Shown: piece after piece, positions 45,765 to 57,454 of the stretch
Numbering within the stretch: the stretch's first letter is position 1
Layout of the letters: every line of letters begins with the position of its first letter
Assembly: GCF_051433195.1 (NCBI RefSeq)
Contig: NZ_JBHMFT010000016.1
Location: forward strand, 70,715-134,714
Direction: 5' to 3'
DNA length: 64,000 nucleotides
DNA from: Falsiroseomonas sp051433195
GTDB lineage: Bacteria > Pseudomonadota > Alphaproteobacteria > Acetobacterales > Acetobacteraceae
Notes under the pieces: model-generated
What the model saw: only the letters and a program-made list of their open reading frames with translations
Databases searched by the model: none
Told to the model about the DNA's origin: nothing
Made by a program: the position numbers and the translations under genes

Positions 45765-46149
45765 GAGCCTTGCGCCTCTGCACCAGCAGATACATGCGTG
45801 CTGCGTTTGGATGCTTCAGCATTCGCAGATGCACCTGCGTGGGCACCATGCGGAGTGTGAAGACGTAGTCTATGGTCTGATCCAGATCCTGCTCAGCCTC
45901 GAAGAGCTGGGCGACCAGATAGTTGTTCGTGCAAGGCGCAACCGAACTGAAGAAGTGGCGGCCGATGACACGTGCCGCGGTGAGGCCTGACATGGCAGCC
46001 TCGGCCTGATTGTAGGCGACGACTTTGCCATCCGAGGTCATGGCAACGACCCCGAAGGAAAGCGCGTCCATCTCGGTGGCGCTTGCGCTTTCGAGCCAGT
46101 CAAGGAGGTCAGGTACGGAGAATGTCAACTGCATCCCGAACAAAAGCAT
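45754..46149 (-). CDS. pyp: Photoactive yellow protein (PYP) family photoreceptor
   Basis: A 131-residue PAS-fold protein. Key PYP residues are visible: Tyr46 and Glu50 in AYNQAE (Tyr42 and Glu46 of the Halorhodospira protein) and Cys73 in the chromophore motif VAPCTNN (Cys69), where p-coumaric acid is linked. The fold-typical FGVVAM, VIGRHFF, YVFTLRMVPTQVHLRM and YLLVQRR follow. Changes from the archetype are Ser54 for Thr50, Leu56 for Arg52 and Leu99 for Tyr98, plus a loop about three residues shorter after the Cys. A start at 46134 (residue 6) is equally possible. The overlap with the GGDEF gene suggests a light-controlled c-di-GMP switch. No genes for chromophore synthesis (tyrosine ammonia lyase, coumaroyl ligase) are in the window. 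Confidence 0.85.
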   Translation of the reverse strand: MLLFGMQLTFSVPDLLDWLESASATEMDALSFGVVAMTSDGKVVAYNQAEAAMSGLTAARVIGRHFFSSVAPCTNNYLVAQLFEAEQDLDQTIDYVFTLRMVPTQVHLRMLKHPNAARMYLLVQRRKAHVV

Positions 46150-46356
46150 ACCAGAACTTGTTGTGCAAGTATTTATGCGGAATTACAGGTATCGCTCATT
46201 TATCGAAAGCTCAAGATCTGATTCGTCAGGCAGTGGCAGGAGGCGATCGACCGCGCCGGTTTAAGCTCATTGAATGCTGCAGGTCGCCGCGGTCAACCGC
46301 GCCCTGCGCGTCCTCCGACTGCGGGTTCCAAAGGACCCCCGCAGCGCGGGCCGCAG

Positions 46357-49239
46357 TTACGTAGATGAAGGGCTTGGTGTGGGCGGAGCGGCGCCGGTGG
46401 CCTGTTGGATGACCTGGGATAGGTCTTCCGCTGAGTAGGGCTTGTGAAGCAGCGGATATCTGTAGCGCCCCTCCTCCGCCAGGACATGGCTGTAGCCGCT
46501 GGTCAGCACCACCGGTAGCTCCGGCCTCCGTGTGCGAAGCAGATCCGCCAGTTCGATGCCGCTCATGCCCGGCATGACGACATCCGAGAAGACGACATCG
46601 TAGGCGCCACCGTCCTCGCCCAGCAGTCCGAGAGCCTCGGCGGCGCTCGTGGCAAGCGTTGTCTCGTGACCACTGTCGCGAAGAAGCAGTACTGCGAACT
46701 CGGCGACCTGCGCATCATCCTCGACGACCAGGACACGGCTACGCCACGATGTCCGCGGGCCTGCGGGACCGTTGATTTCAGGTGGAGCCAAGGCGGGTGG
46801 AGCGGACTGCGGCAGATAGAGGGTAAAGCATGCACCCTCGCCCAGACGGCTCGCGACATCCACGTCGCCACCCGACTGCTTGGCGAAGCCATATACCTGG
46901 CTGAGACCGAGGCCGGTTCCTTGACCTGTCTTCTTGGTGGTGAAGAACGGCTCAAACACCCTTCCCATCGTGTCCGCATCGATGCCGGCTCCTGTGTCGG
47001 TGATCGACAGGGCGACGTGGTCTTTGCTGAGCGGCTGGTGGGCGCGGATGGGAGGTAGCGCCGCCACAACGCGGATTGCGACGGTCAGCTTTCCCTCGCC
47101 TTCCATGGCATCGCGGGCATTCACCGCCATGTTGACCAGAGCGGTTTCGAACTGGCTCAGGTCGGCCTCCACGAAGCAGGGCGTCTCGGCAACATCGATC
47201 ACGAGTTGAATGCGTACGCCGAGCAACGTCTGCAACATGCCGGCGATGCCGCGCACACGTCCGGCCGCATCGAATACTTCGGGCTTCAGCGCCTGGCGAC
47301 GTGCGAAGGCAAGAAGCTGGCGGGTGAGCGCAGCAGCCCGCTCGGTCGTATCCACGATGGCATTGACATAACGGCGTCGGCGCTCCTCCGGAAGGTCATG
47401 CCGTCGCAGCAGTTCGGCGGAGGAACGGATGATCGTCAGGAGATTGTTGAAGTCGTGGGCAACGCCGCCGGTGAGCTGCCCCAGGGCGTCCAGCTTCTGG
47501 CTCTGGCGCAGTTGATCCTGTGCCTCGGTGAGCTCGGCAGCCCGCTCGGCAGCCCGTGCTTCCAGCGAGTCATTTAGCTCCCGAAGTTGAGCCTCGGCCT
47601 TGCGAGACGCTGTGATGTCGCGGGAGATGGAAAGCAGCTTCACCGGCACTTCATCTGGCCCGTTGATCGGCGTCACCACCACATCCCACCATCGCGGCGC
47701 TCCAGCCATCGTGGTGGCGAAGCCCTGGAAGCGTCCGGTCTCACCGCGCCTGGCCTCGGCGACCGCCGCCAGGGCCTTGGCATGCTCGTCGTCGCGCCAG
47801 AGGTCGGGCCAGCAGGCGCCTTCGACCGCGCCGAAATCGTCGACTTCCATGACCTGCATGCCGCCCTCGCTCATGAAGAGCACGCGGGCGTCGAGGTCGA
47901 GAACCTTGATGCAGTCAGCAGAGCTCTGGATGACACGGCGGCTGAACTCCTCACTGGCACGCAGGGCCGCCTCCGCCTGCACCCGCTCCGTCATGTCGAT
48001 GGTCACCGAGAGAAGCGCGGGCGGGTGGCCGTGCTCACCATCCAGGCGCGTCAGACTGCAGTTGACAAAGACCAGCGCGCCATTGGGTTGGAGGTATCGC
48101 TTGTCGAAGGAGGCAGGCCTTCCGGTCTCGGCAATACGCGCCGACTGCTCCAGGCTGACGGCGACGTCATCCGGATGCGTCACCTCCGAGAAGTCCCTCG
48201 CAAGCAGATCTTCGCGCGGCCGACCCAGCATTCGGCAGAAGGCGTCGTTGACGCGCCGGAAGCGGCCATCCAGCGCAATTTCAGCAAGGCCGACCGCTGC
48301 GAGAGTGAAGATCGAGTTGAGGCGTTGCTCGCTCACCCGGAGGTCAGCCTCGGCAACGACGCGCTCGGTCACGTCCGAGCCCTCGACGAAGATGCCGGTG
48401 ACGGCGCCGTCTGGATCGGTGACCGGCTGGTAGACGAGGTCGATAAAGCGCTGTTCGACCGCAGCGCCGGGCCTGCGCTGCAACCCAACCGGCACTGCGC
48501 GTCCGACGAAGGGCTCGCCGGTCGTAAAGACCGTGTCCAGCAGCTCGTGGTATCCTTGCCCCTCGAGTTCCGGCAGCGCCTCCCGCACCGAGCGGCCGAC
48601 GACGCTGCGATGCCCCACGAGTTGCTCATAGGCCGGATTGACGAAGTCGAATCTCTGCGCGCGGCCGCTCAGCATCGCCATGAAGCTGGGTGCCTGCTCG
48701 AACATGCGCGAAAGGCGCTTGCGCTCCGCCACATCGCGGCGCTCGGCAAGTAGGCGCTCGGTGGTTTCGACGACGGTGACGAGGATGCTCGCGACCGCAC
48801 CGCGCTCATCGCGAAGCGGGCTGTAGGTCAGGTTGAACCAGGCATCCTCCTGCTGGCCGCTACGCTCAATGATCAGCTTCTGGTTCTCGAAGGACCGGGC
48901 TTCGCCGTTGAACACAGCAGCAAAAATCGGTGCGTTGAAGGCCCAGACCTCCGGCCAGCAGAGACGATTCGGCTGGCCCAGACCCGCGGGATGCTTTGGG
49001 CCCATGATCTGGGCGTAGCTGTCATTGTAGATCTGGACGAGTTCGGGACCGCAGAGCAGGACCATGGCCATCGGCGAGCCGAGCACCAGGTCGACCGTCG
49101 CGCGCAGGCCGGACGGCCAGGCCTCGCACGGGCCGAGCGGGGTCGACGACCAGTCATGGGTGCGAATCAGCGCCCCCATCATGCCACCGGCGATGGGAAA
49201 GCCGGAGGAATTCATGGTGTAGGCTGCATCGTGCTGCAT
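46357..49239 (-). CDS. Multi-PAS hybrid sensor histidine kinase with receiver
   Basis: A 960-residue soluble sensor. Four PAS-type domains in series occupy about residues 30-570 (PAC ends VVETTERLL, EGSDVTERVV, TIDMTERVQ and SISRDITASR). A coiled linker leads to a HisKA domain with the phosphoacceptor in GVAHDFNNLLTI (about 610). The ATPase domain has NMAVNARDAM (N box), DTGAGID (G1) and GTGLGLSQVYGF (G2). A C-terminal receiver has its Asp in VVFSDVVMPG. No membrane helix is seen. Such kinases usually work with a separate histidine phosphotransferase; none is adjacent. Input signal unknown. Confidence 0.92.
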   Translation of the reverse strand: MQHDAAYTMNSSGFPIAGGMMGALIRTHDWSSTPLGPCEAWPSGLRATVDLVLGSPMAMVLLCGPELVQIYNDSYAQIMGPKHPAGLGQPNRLCWPEVWAFNAPIFAAVFNGEARSFENQKLIIERSGQQEDAWFNLTYSPLRDERGAVASILVTVVETTERLLAERRDVAERKRLSRMFEQAPSFMAMLSGRAQRFDFVNPAYEQLVGHRSVVGRSVREALPELEGQGYHELLDTVFTTGEPFVGRAVPVGLQRRPGAAVEQRFIDLVYQPVTDPDGAVTGIFVEGSDVTERVVAEADLRVSEQRLNSIFTLAAVGLAEIALDGRFRRVNDAFCRMLGRPREDLLARDFSEVTHPDDVAVSLEQSARIAETGRPASFDKRYLQPNGALVFVNCSLTRLDGEHGHPPALLSVTIDMTERVQAEAALRASEEFSRRVIQSSADCIKVLDLDARVLFMSEGGMQVMEVDDFGAVEGACWPDLWRDDEHAKALAAVAEARRGETGRFQGFATTMAGAPRWWDVVVTPINGPDEVPVKLLSISRDITASRKAEAQLRELNDSLEARAAERAAELTEAQDQLRQSQKLDALGQLTGGVAHDFNNLLTIIRSSAELLRRHDLPEERRRRYVNAIVDTTERAAALTRQLLAFARRQALKPEVFDAAGRVRGIAGMLQTLLGVRIQLVIDVAETPCFVEADLSQFETALVNMAVNARDAMEGEGKLTVAIRVVAALPPIRAHQPLSKDHVALSITDTGAGIDADTMGRVFEPFFTTKKTGQGTGLGLSQVYGFAKQSGGDVDVASRLGEGACFTLYLPQSAPPALAPPEINGPAGPRTSWRSRVLVVEDDAQVAEFAVLLLRDSGHETTLATSAAEALGLLGEDGGAYDVVFSDVVMPGMSGIELADLLRTRRPELPVVLTSGYSHVLAEEGRYRYPLLHKPYSAEDLSQVIQQATGAAPPTPSPSST

Positions 49240-49380
49240 GATCTGGCCGTATCCTCCATTCTCGGCGATTTTCGTTCCCCGTACGAACCATGCCTGTGGT
49301 CGTCCCGGTGCAGTCGGGTCGTGGTGGCCTGTTCTGGCATCGCCGGAATGACGGCGGGGCAGGCTGAGCCGGCGTCCTGC

Positions 49381-50151
49381 TCAGGGAGCGGGACCGAACA
49401 GGCTGGAATGTGCCCATCCCAACGCCGTTTGGCCGTCGCCGAGATGGATCCAGCCGCCGGGTGCCTGGCCGAGCACAACGAAGCTGCGCCCTCGCGGCGC
49501 CGTCCATAGGATGGCCGCGCTGCCGGCTGGCGCCGCCCGTACGTGCACGGGTGTGACCACCAGGACGCGAGCCGCCGGCGCGGCAGCAGCCTCTGCATCC
49601 ACTTGCTTGGCTGCCGTGGCCGGGATCACCTCGGCGCTATCGCCGCTTGCAATCAGTGGGGCGCGGCAATAGCGGAGGCCTGGGCCCTGCTGTGAGCCGC
49701 CCCGGCCGAGGCCCGGTCCGGCCTCCAGGATGACCATGGCGGGACGGGTCTGCGGAACGGCCTGCCCGTCCTGCACCGCGGCGGCCCGAGCGGCTGCGGT
49801 GGGCTGGTTCAGGACAACGCGCGCGACGACCTGCATGGCCTCCGCGCCCGGTATCGGCAGCAGTCCGCAGACCACGAGCTCATCCACCATGGCCAGCGGA
49901 TAAAGCTGGATGCTGGATAGATGGCCTTCCACCCTTGCGTCGCGCAGATGCGCCCGGACGGCGGCCACCGCGACCTCCTCCTGCCGCAGGCTCAGGCCGC
50001 TCTCGCCGCGCTGCACGGTCGCCGGGACGGGATCGGCCGCCGCGGCGCCGCGTGGGTCGCGGCGGTCCCAGCCCAGGACCAGCGCAGCCGCGCTGCCGGC
50101 CGCCAGCGCCGTTAGGCCAACAAGAGTCTTCGTTGCTGCATGGGGGGCCAT
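49381..50151 (-). CDS. Secreted protein with SH3-like C-terminal domain
   Basis: A 256-residue protein. One N-terminal hydrophobic stretch (TLVGLTALAAGSAAALVLG) serves as signal or anchor. A central region of about 100 residues has no recognised family. The C-terminus (VVTPVHVRAAPAGSAAILW ... VLGQAPGGWIHLGDG ... LGWAHSSLF) has the pattern of bacterial SH3b domains, which bind peptidoglycan. The role is unknown. It ends 141 bp upstream of the hybrid kinase start on the same strand. Confidence 0.65.
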   Translation of the reverse strand: MAPHAATKTLVGLTALAAGSAAALVLGWDRRDPRGAAAADPVPATVQRGESGLSLRQEEVAVAAVRAHLRDARVEGHLSSIQLYPLAMVDELVVCGLLPIPGAEAMQVVARVVLNQPTAAARAAAVQDGQAVPQTRPAMVILEAGPGLGRGGSQQGPGLRYCRAPLIASGDSAEVIPATAAKQVDAEAAAAPAARVLVVTPVHVRAAPAGSAAILWTAPRGRSFVVLGQAPGGWIHLGDGQTALGWAHSSLFGPAP

Positions 50152-50583
50152 GGATCGCGGGCGTCCTCAGGGTTTGCTGGTGATGCAAGCTGCAGGGGTC
50201 GCCAACGGAACTCGCCGAAGCGGTCCAATGACCCGGACAGTCGAAGATCGGCTGGTGCAAGAAGCTGCCTGGCCGCTTCGAATGCCGGATTATATTTAAG
50301 GTAGTCAAAAAAGCAAGTTGTTTTATTTGAAGGCTAAAACAGGTCCAAATAGTCCGCATCATCGGGGTGAGAACATGCTGGAATGATGTTCTTGGCCGCC
50401 CCCGTTTTATTTGCGAAGACATTGTCGGTTGGTTATCGGAACAACAGGGCGTGCTTCGCTGGGCGGCCGGTGTCAGGAGAACGACCTGGCCCAGAGCCCG
50501 CTTCGGAATAGCGCCGGACTAGGTTGGGGAGCCCGGGTGCCGGGTGATGTAGCCTCGCCGCGGCGGGTAACGGGGAGGCGGCC
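50152..50583. other. Intergenic region with a low-GC patch
   Basis: A 432-bp divergent region. The stretch 50285-50420 is clearly richer in A and T than the surroundings and probably holds promoters for the secreted SH3-like gene and for the gene that became the methyltransferase relic. One inverted repeat is listed separately. Confidence 0.5.
50370..50392. repeat. Inverted repeat AGAACAT-N9-ATGTTCT, possible operator
   Basis: A perfect 7-bp inverted repeat with a nine-base spacer inside the AT-rich patch, about 220 bp from the SH3-like gene. The dyad has the shape of a dimeric repressor site, but no consensus is recognised. Confidence 0.45.
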
Positions 50584-51317
50584 TTGGACACCGAGGGACG
50601 GGTCGCAGGCCATCACGCGCGCGACGGCCTGGAGGCGGCGATCCTGCGCGCGCTGGCCGACGCGGGGAAGGACCCGGAGCGGTTGGCGCCGGAGGACTTG
50701 GCGCCGCTGGAGGAGTGCCACACCGGCGGACGGCAGCCCACATCGACCTTGCGGCGCAGATGGGCCTGCGGCCGGGCCTGAGCCTGCTCGACGTGGGCTG
50801 TGGCATCGGCCGTCACCTCGCCCGTGCCCACGGCTGCCGGGTGACCGGTGTCGACCTGACCGAGGCGTATGTCGCGGTCGCTGAGGCGCTGACCCGGCGG
50901 GTCGGCCTGCAGGGAGCGATCTCATTCCGCCACGGCTCCGCGCTCGCTCTGCCCTTCACCGACGGCGCCTTCGACGGGGCCTACATGCTGCACGTCGGCA
51001 TGAACGTGCCCGATAGATCGGCGCTGTTCGCGGGCGTGCGCCGCGTGCTCCGGCCCGGCGCGGTGTTCGCGGTTCATGACGTGATGCGCCTCGCACCCGG
51101 CGCGCTCGACTTCCCCCTGCCATGGACCTCGGGGCCGGAGGCCAGCTTCGTCGAGTCTCCCGCGGCCTACCGGCGCCGGAGCAGGACGGCGGCCGCGGCA
51201 GGAAACCGGTCGTGCGTGGTCCTGGTCCGCCCCGCTTACGGAGAATCCTGCCCCGCGTCCTATGGCGCGGCCCCCGACAGCGCTTCAATCCCACCTCGGC
51301 CCCGAGTTGGGTCCTGA
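50584..51317 (+). pseudogene. SAM-dependent methyltransferase, frameshifted
   Basis: The first frame from 50584 gives a typical N-terminus (LAPLEECHTGGR) and then loses homology. The frame used from about 50735 continues with AAHIDLAAQMGLRPGLSLLDVGCGIGRHLA (motif I), VTGVDLTEAYV, ALPFTDGAFDGAYMLHVGMN and VRRVLRPGAVFAVHDV. One base is missing in the CGG run near 50733. After about 51160 (PAAYRR) the frame degenerates again, with fragments in other frames. At least two disruptions make it a relic of an arsenite/sterol-type class I methyltransferase, or there are assembly errors. Confidence 0.65.
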
Positions 51318-51332
51318 CCTTCGGCCCGGTGC

Positions 51333-52334
51333 TTACGCCGTGAAGCGGTCCCTCTTCATTCGTAGCGTAACGATGACACCCTCCGCCGACCAGTCGAACG
51401 CCACGGAGCCGCCAAGCTGGTGGGACATGCTTCGGACGACCATCTTGCTTCCGAAGCCCAAGGGCTGCGAAGGCGCCACGACCGGAGGGCCGCCCCGTTC
51501 GGTCCAGACGATAGCCACCTCATCGGCTCCCGTGGTGCAGGAGATGTCGAGCGTGCCGGTTGGCACCGAGATTGAGCCGTATTTCAGCGAATTGGTCGCC
51601 AGTTCGTGGACAACCAGGGAAAGCGTCGTGGCCGCAGTTTCGTCGAGGCTCATCTTCGGCACCGAGACACGGATGCGTGGATGGAAGGCTCCCGTGTCTT
51701 CGTAGGGCACGAGCAGTACTGTGAGGAGGTCGCCGAGAAGCGCCTTGTTCTCCTGGCCAGGATGACGGCGAATGAGGTCGTGGGCGCGTCCCAGCGCGGC
51801 CAGTCGGTGCGTGAGGTCACGGATGACCTCCGCCGCCGTCGTCGTCGCAGAAGACGATGTGATCCTGGCAAGGGCCGAGGCGATGGCCAGCAAATTCTTG
51901 ACCCTGTGGCTCATCTCGCCCGCGAGTAGTTCGTGGGCTTCCTCGGCCTGCTTGCGTTGGGTCACGTCAAGGAAGATGCCGAACATGACCCGGCCGATCA
52001 TGCCTGCATCGTTGCCGCGACCCCGCGCAGAAATCCATCGGATCTCTTCGCCCAGCATGATGCGGAAGTCCGTCTCGTAGGCGCCCTTGAGCGCGCGGGT
52101 CGCAGCGAAGGCTGACCTCACTCTGTCGCGGTCTGCAGGATGGATGCAGGCAGACAGATCCTCGAAGGTGACCGGACCGTCGCTGGGAACCCCCCACATG
52201 TCGAACGCGCGCTCGTCCATGGTAATCTGGTCGGTGTCGACGTTCCATGACCACAAGCCGACCCCAGCGGCATCGGTGGCAAATCGAAGGTCTTTCGCCT
52301 CCCATGTTCGCGGACTTGTAGGTTCAGATGACAT
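51333..52334 (-). CDS. PAS domain HWE-type sensor histidine kinase
   Basis: A 333-residue soluble kinase. One PAS domain (about 14-130, VGLWSWNVDTDQI ... GIFLDVTQRKQAE) is followed by a HisKA_2 dimerisation helix with phosphoacceptor His in EMSHRVKNLLAIA. The HWE ATPase has VHELATNSLKYGS and the W-x-E of VWTERGGP. HWE kinases of alphaproteobacteria commonly feed PhyR/EcfG general stress signalling. No response regulator lies next to it, so the target is unknown. Confidence 0.92.
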   Translation of the reverse strand: MSSEPTSPRTWEAKDLRFATDAAGVGLWSWNVDTDQITMDERAFDMWGVPSDGPVTFEDLSACIHPADRDRVRSAFAATRALKGAYETDFRIMLGEEIRWISARGRGNDAGMIGRVMFGIFLDVTQRKQAEEAHELLAGEMSHRVKNLLAIASALARITSSSATTTAAEVIRDLTHRLAALGRAHDLIRRHPGQENKALLGDLLTVLLVPYEDTGAFHPRIRVSVPKMSLDETAATTLSLVVHELATNSLKYGSISVPTGTLDISCTTGADEVAIVWTERGGPPVVAPSQPLGFGSKMVVRSMSHQLGGSVAFDWSAEGVIVTLRMKRDRFTA

Positions 52335-52506
52335 TATGCTGGGGTCCCTTGTCGTGCACGCAAACTAAATCGGATGCGGCATTGACACCTGGTGGAATGT
52401 TGAAACCCATCGTGCTGAATGACAGGTCGATGTGCTCCGCCAGATGCGCCGTTACCGGCTTCCACGGAAAAGGATTCGGTTCTGCCTTGCGGCCCCGAAA
52501 GCGGAC

Positions 52507-55704
<3,198 letters not shown>

Positions 55705-56037
55705 GACCGCTGCCCTTTTGGCAGGATGACCATGCCGGGCATGTCCATGACCAAAACGCGGCTATCCCGGCTTGTCTCCTCGCCCGATTTCAGCAGGAGC
55801 CCCGCGCGGAGCCGCATATTATATTTATGTCGAAACGATTCATTTGGCACAGCCCGACGCTCCGTTCTTGCTCCCAGCTTGGCTCAGCCCTGGGAGTTTG
55901 GCGACGGTGCACCGATAGTCACGGCAGACCGCGGGATTCTACTTGTGTTAGTTTTGGATGGCCGGCCTGAAGATATGATCAGGCGCCATAAATCGGCTTA
56001 CAACACAAATTGGGCCCGGAGTCCCTTGAGGTCAAAA
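55705..56037. other. Divergent control region between two CheB genes
   Basis: A 333-bp region with AT-rich spots (ATATTATATTTATG near 55816 and TGTTAGTTTTGG near 55944) that probably hold the promoters of the CheB-CheR kinase and the stand-alone CheB. No clear operator was found. Confidence 0.45.
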
Positions 56038-56655
56038 ATGAAAGAAGAACTGGCGCCCTTCATTGTCGCGATTGGCGCCTCTGGCGATGAGGGTTTGAAC
56101 GATATCAAAGCCTTATTGGCTCTGCTTCCACATCCGATCAACGCCATCGTGATGGTCGTCCTGCATCGGCCGAGTGAGCGGATCAGCGCCCTGCGCGACG
56201 TGCTGGCCCACCGCACCTCCATTCCGGTGGTTGTGGCTGAGCAGGCGGAAACCTTGGAAAAAGGCATCTGCTACATCGGCGAACCCGATCAGCACCTCAC
56301 ACTCGGGTCACGCAGCAGCGTGGTCCTTGTCGACGGCAGCGACAACAGGCTTCGCAACCGAACCATCGACACGCTTTTCATATCTCTCGCCAAACATGCC
56401 GGGCGGCGGACGATCGGTGTGATCCTGTCAGGCTCGCTGGATGACGGGTCTCGGGGCCTCGCCGCGATCCACGAAGTCGGGGGCCTCACCATGGTGCTCG
56501 ACCCGAAGCACAAGCCGCGCGGAATGCAGCAGAACGCCATCGACTATGACGGGCCAATCAGCGTCATCGGGACGGCCAAGCGTATTGGCGGCATCATCGG
56601 CCATCTGGTCTCCGAACCTGGCTTCGGCTTGCGCCATGCGAGGAAGAACGATTAA
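56038..56655 (+). CDS. Stand-alone CheB-type methylesterase
   Basis: A 205-residue CheB catalytic domain with no receiver domain. The triad residues are visible: Ser in VAIGASGDEG, His in VVLHRPSERIS and Asp in ILSGSLDDGSRGL. Normal CheB needs a receiver for phosphorylation control, so this protein must be regulated in another way or constitutively. The ATG at 56038 is used because homology starts at KEELAPFIVAIGAS; the open frame upstream is antisense to the neighbouring gene. Its target may be the same unknown protein as the large fusion. Confidence 0.85.
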   Translation: MKEELAPFIVAIGASGDEGLNDIKALLALLPHPINAIVMVVLHRPSERISALRDVLAHRTSIPVVVAEQAETLEKGICYIGEPDQHLTLGSRSSVVLVDGSDNRLRNRTIDTLFISLAKHAGRRTIGVILSGSLDDGSRGLAAIHEVGGLTMVLDPKHKPRGMQQNAIDYDGPISVIGTAKRIGGIIGHLVSEPGFGLRHARKND

Positions 56656-56900
56656 TCGGGTCGCCGCGTGAGAAGCCGGGACGAGACCAGGCCCGCGCGC
56701 TCTTCACAATGTCGGTGTCGTTGGGACACCAGGCATGAAGGCCCGGCCCGGCCGCGCTGGATGAGCCCCTGCTGACGAAAATAAGCTGTGCCCGGCCTGC
56801 AACGCCGCCCCTGGGCCGCCGTTGGCTGCATCGTCGTCCGCACGGCGGATGCAGCGGTTCGCGCCGCGTCGAGGCCGGAGATGAAGAGAAGGCAACCGGG

Positions 56901-57299
56901 ATGGCGGAACAGGTCCTGCGAATCGCGCTCGTCGCACACGACGCCAAAAAGGAGGCGCTGATCTCCTGGGCGCGTGCATGGCGCGAGGCGCTCTCGGGCC
57001 ACCACCTCTGCGGCACCGGGACGTCGGCCGGGGAGGTCATGGAGGCCTGCCCTGAGTTGCGCGTGGAGGAACTGCTGAGTGGTCCAAAAGGCGGCGACCT
57101 CCAGGTCGGCGCCCGCATCGCCGCACGCGAGCTCGACGCGCTCGTGTTCTTCCCAGATCCGGAGTCGCCTCATCCGCACGAGGCGGATGTGCAGGCCCTG
57201 GTGCGCATCTCGCTGCTCGCCGACATTCCGCTTGCGCTCAACCGTGCATCCGCCGATCACCTGGCGGAAGCGATGTTCCTTGTCCGCGGCCAGGGATAA
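56901..57299 (+). CDS. mgsA: Methylglyoxal synthase
   Basis: A 132-residue enzyme making methylglyoxal and phosphate from dihydroxyacetone phosphate, a bypass of lower glycolysis. Phosphate-binding and catalytic motifs are visible: VAHDAKKEAL, GTGTSAGEVM, SGPKGGDLQVGA (catalytic Asp) and FFPDPESPHPHEADVQAL (His). The length is a little short of the E. coli enzyme because of a shorter C-terminus. It converges on the hemerythrin-DUF2382 gene. Confidence 0.9.
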   Translation: MAEQVLRIALVAHDAKKEALISWARAWREALSGHHLCGTGTSAGEVMEACPELRVEELLSGPKGGDLQVGARIAARELDALVFFPDPESPHPHEADVQALVRISLLADIPLALNRASADHLAEAMFLVRGQG

Positions 57300-57316
57300 A
57301 GTCAGGTCGCGACGTT

Positions 57317-57355
57317 CAGGTCGAACGAACCACTGAGATTGATTCGTCCGACCTG
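57317..57355. terminator. Long inverted repeat between convergent genes
   Basis: Thirteen-base arms CAGGTCGAACGAA and TTCGTCCGACCTG (one mismatch) flank a 13-base loop, 17 bp after the mgsA stop and 100 bp from the end of the convergent gene. It is placed to act as a bidirectional terminator; there is no strong T run. Confidence 0.55.
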
Positions 57356-57454
57356 ATCCGCTGACTTGCATGGCTTGCTGCGTCTTCGGCAACAACGCGC
57401 CGCTTGCGCCGCTGTTGTCCCGCCGTCCGAAACTGGAGGACCGGCAGGCTGACT

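Noticed and set aside
56652..57395. 247-residue minus-strand frame
   Set aside because: It is antisense to mgsA, which has clear active-site motifs.
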